Part shown: in pieces, positions 63,681-64,000 of the stretch
Numbering within the stretch: the stretch's first letter is position 1
Layout: each line of letters begins with the position of its first letter
Assembly: GCF_040546765.1 (NCBI RefSeq)
Contig: NZ_JBEPOK010000002.1
Location: 1-64,000, forward strand
DNA length: 64,000 nucleotides
Reading direction: 5' to 3'
Source: Arthrobacter sp. OAP107
GTDB taxonomy: Bacteria > Actinomycetota > Actinomycetes > Actinomycetales > Micrococcaceae
Notes under the pieces: generated by a model
The model's database searches: none
The model's input: the letters and a program-made list of their open reading frames with translations, nothing else
Told to the model about the DNA's origin: nothing
Position numbers and translations under genes: made by a program

Positions 63681-64000
63681 CTAGAAGCGGACGCTGCTTG
63701 TCGCGCTCGGAGCGTTTAGGCTGATGCCCTCGCGATCAAAGGCGCTCCGGATGGATTTTGCGATGTCCAGGACATTCGGGCGGTCGCCATGGATGCAGAT
63801 AGTATCGGCGTCAAGCTCGAGCCGGCGGCCACCTATCGTCTCAACTATGCCTGAGACCATGTCAACTGCCCGACGCGCGACATATTCAGGGTCTTTGGCA
63901 GGAGGACGGGACTCGATGATGACATCGCCCTCATCGGTGTATTCCATATCAGCGACGACTTCAGCGCACGTGTTGTAGCCGTGCTTTCGAAGGTTATCCG
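63681..64000 (-). CDS. pxpA: 5-oxoprolinase subunit A (LamB/YcsF family), C-terminal part, runs off the window
   Basis: About 106 codons of the C-terminal region are inside the window; the gene continues beyond base 64000. The frame reads NLRKHGYNTCAEVVADMEYT and continues through VIIESRPPAKDPEYVARRAV and LDADTICIHGDRPNVLDIAK, the end of the LamB/YcsF TIM-barrel-like fold with the conserved C-(I/V)-H-G-D motif. It is first in order of the minus-strand pxp cluster and hydrolyses 5-oxoproline together with PxpB and PxpC. The internal ATG at 63947 is not its start. Confidence 0.88.
   Translation of the reverse strand, partial: DNLRKHGYNTCAEVVADMEYTDEGDVIIESRPPAKDPEYVARRAVDMVSGIVETIGGRRLELDADTICIHGDRPNVLDIAKSIRSAFDREGISLNAPSATSSVRF

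Overview
The window is high-GC actinobacterial DNA. Protein families, start-site context and gene style point to the Arthrobacter/Paenarthrobacter/Pseudarthrobacter group (Micrococcaceae); this is a judgement from protein character, not from a marker gene. It reads as an accessory catabolic region: compact operons for transport and breakdown of organic acids, glycosides, amino acids, acyl-CoAs and amino alcohols, separated by insertion-sequence debris and decaying genes.

Layout. 0-1.2 kb: frameshifted IS256-type transposase whose end cuts into a small unknown gene. 1.2-6.1 kb: MHS-type permease, 2-hydroxyacid dehydrogenase and RraA-like protein, divergent from a tandem-fused IclR regulator. 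6.6-12.5 kb: glycoside operon (MFS, GH3 beta-glucosidase, TetR, second MFS) behind a strong palindromic operator. 12.6-14.1 kb: MFS and IS21 pseudogenes. 14.1-15 kb: SnoaL-like protein divergent from an HxlR regulator. 15.4-21.4 kb: amino-acid permease, RidA, PatB/MalY-type C-S lyase, YheO-like regulator, OsmC and thioredoxin, a plausible cyst(e)ine or D-amino-acid catabolic set. 21.7-24.1 kb: IS256 and resolvase remnants around a small ABM-like gene. 24.4-31.8 kb: beta-oxidation set (thiolase, FadB-like fusion, enoyl-CoA hydratase, acyl-CoA ligase) and a metal-dependent cyclase-family hydrolase.

32.8-42.9 kb is the most notable part: a bacterial microcompartment (BMC) locus resembling the aminoacetone / 1-amino-2-propanol compartment of Rhodococcus and Mycobacterium. 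It has a GntR/UTRA regulator, BMC-H, BMC-P and two BMC-T-like shell genes, an unknown BMC-associated protein, a class-III PLP enzyme (probable amino-alcohol-phosphate phospholyase), a CoA-acylating aldehyde dehydrogenase and, divergently, an amino-alcohol kinase with a small membrane peptide and a PAS protein. A 1.7-kb block carrying four shell-associated genes is present twice, almost identically. The copied block includes the last ~40 codons of the upstream enzyme, so the aldehyde dehydrogenase and the phospholyase carry the same C-terminal amphipathic (likely encapsulation) tail.

43-45.3 kb is IS debris. 45.7-48.8 kb holds the glyoxylate shunt (aceB, aceA), which could use acetyl-CoA from the surrounding pathways. 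49-57 kb contains a decaying relative of the BMC/propionate region: kinase remnant, prpD 3' end, prpB with its catalytic Cys replaced by Ser, frameshifted prpC, a BMC-T remnant, an acyl-CoA dehydrogenase pseudogene, an NCS1 permease and a cyclase pseudogene. 57.2-58.4 kb: ArsP_2-type membrane protein. 58.6-59.6 kb: transposase remnants. 59.7-64 kb: 5-oxoprolinase-type pxpA-pxpB-pxpC with a dedicated biotin carrier and biotin carboxylase, running off the right edge.

A GGTTG direct- or inverted-repeat motif recurs before several catabolic genes (31.9, 33.6, 40.8, 41.1, 49.2 and 49.4 kb), suggesting one shared regulator, most simply the GntR protein at 32.8 kb. Many pseudogenes beside a very recent shell-gene duplication indicate a locus in active remodelling.
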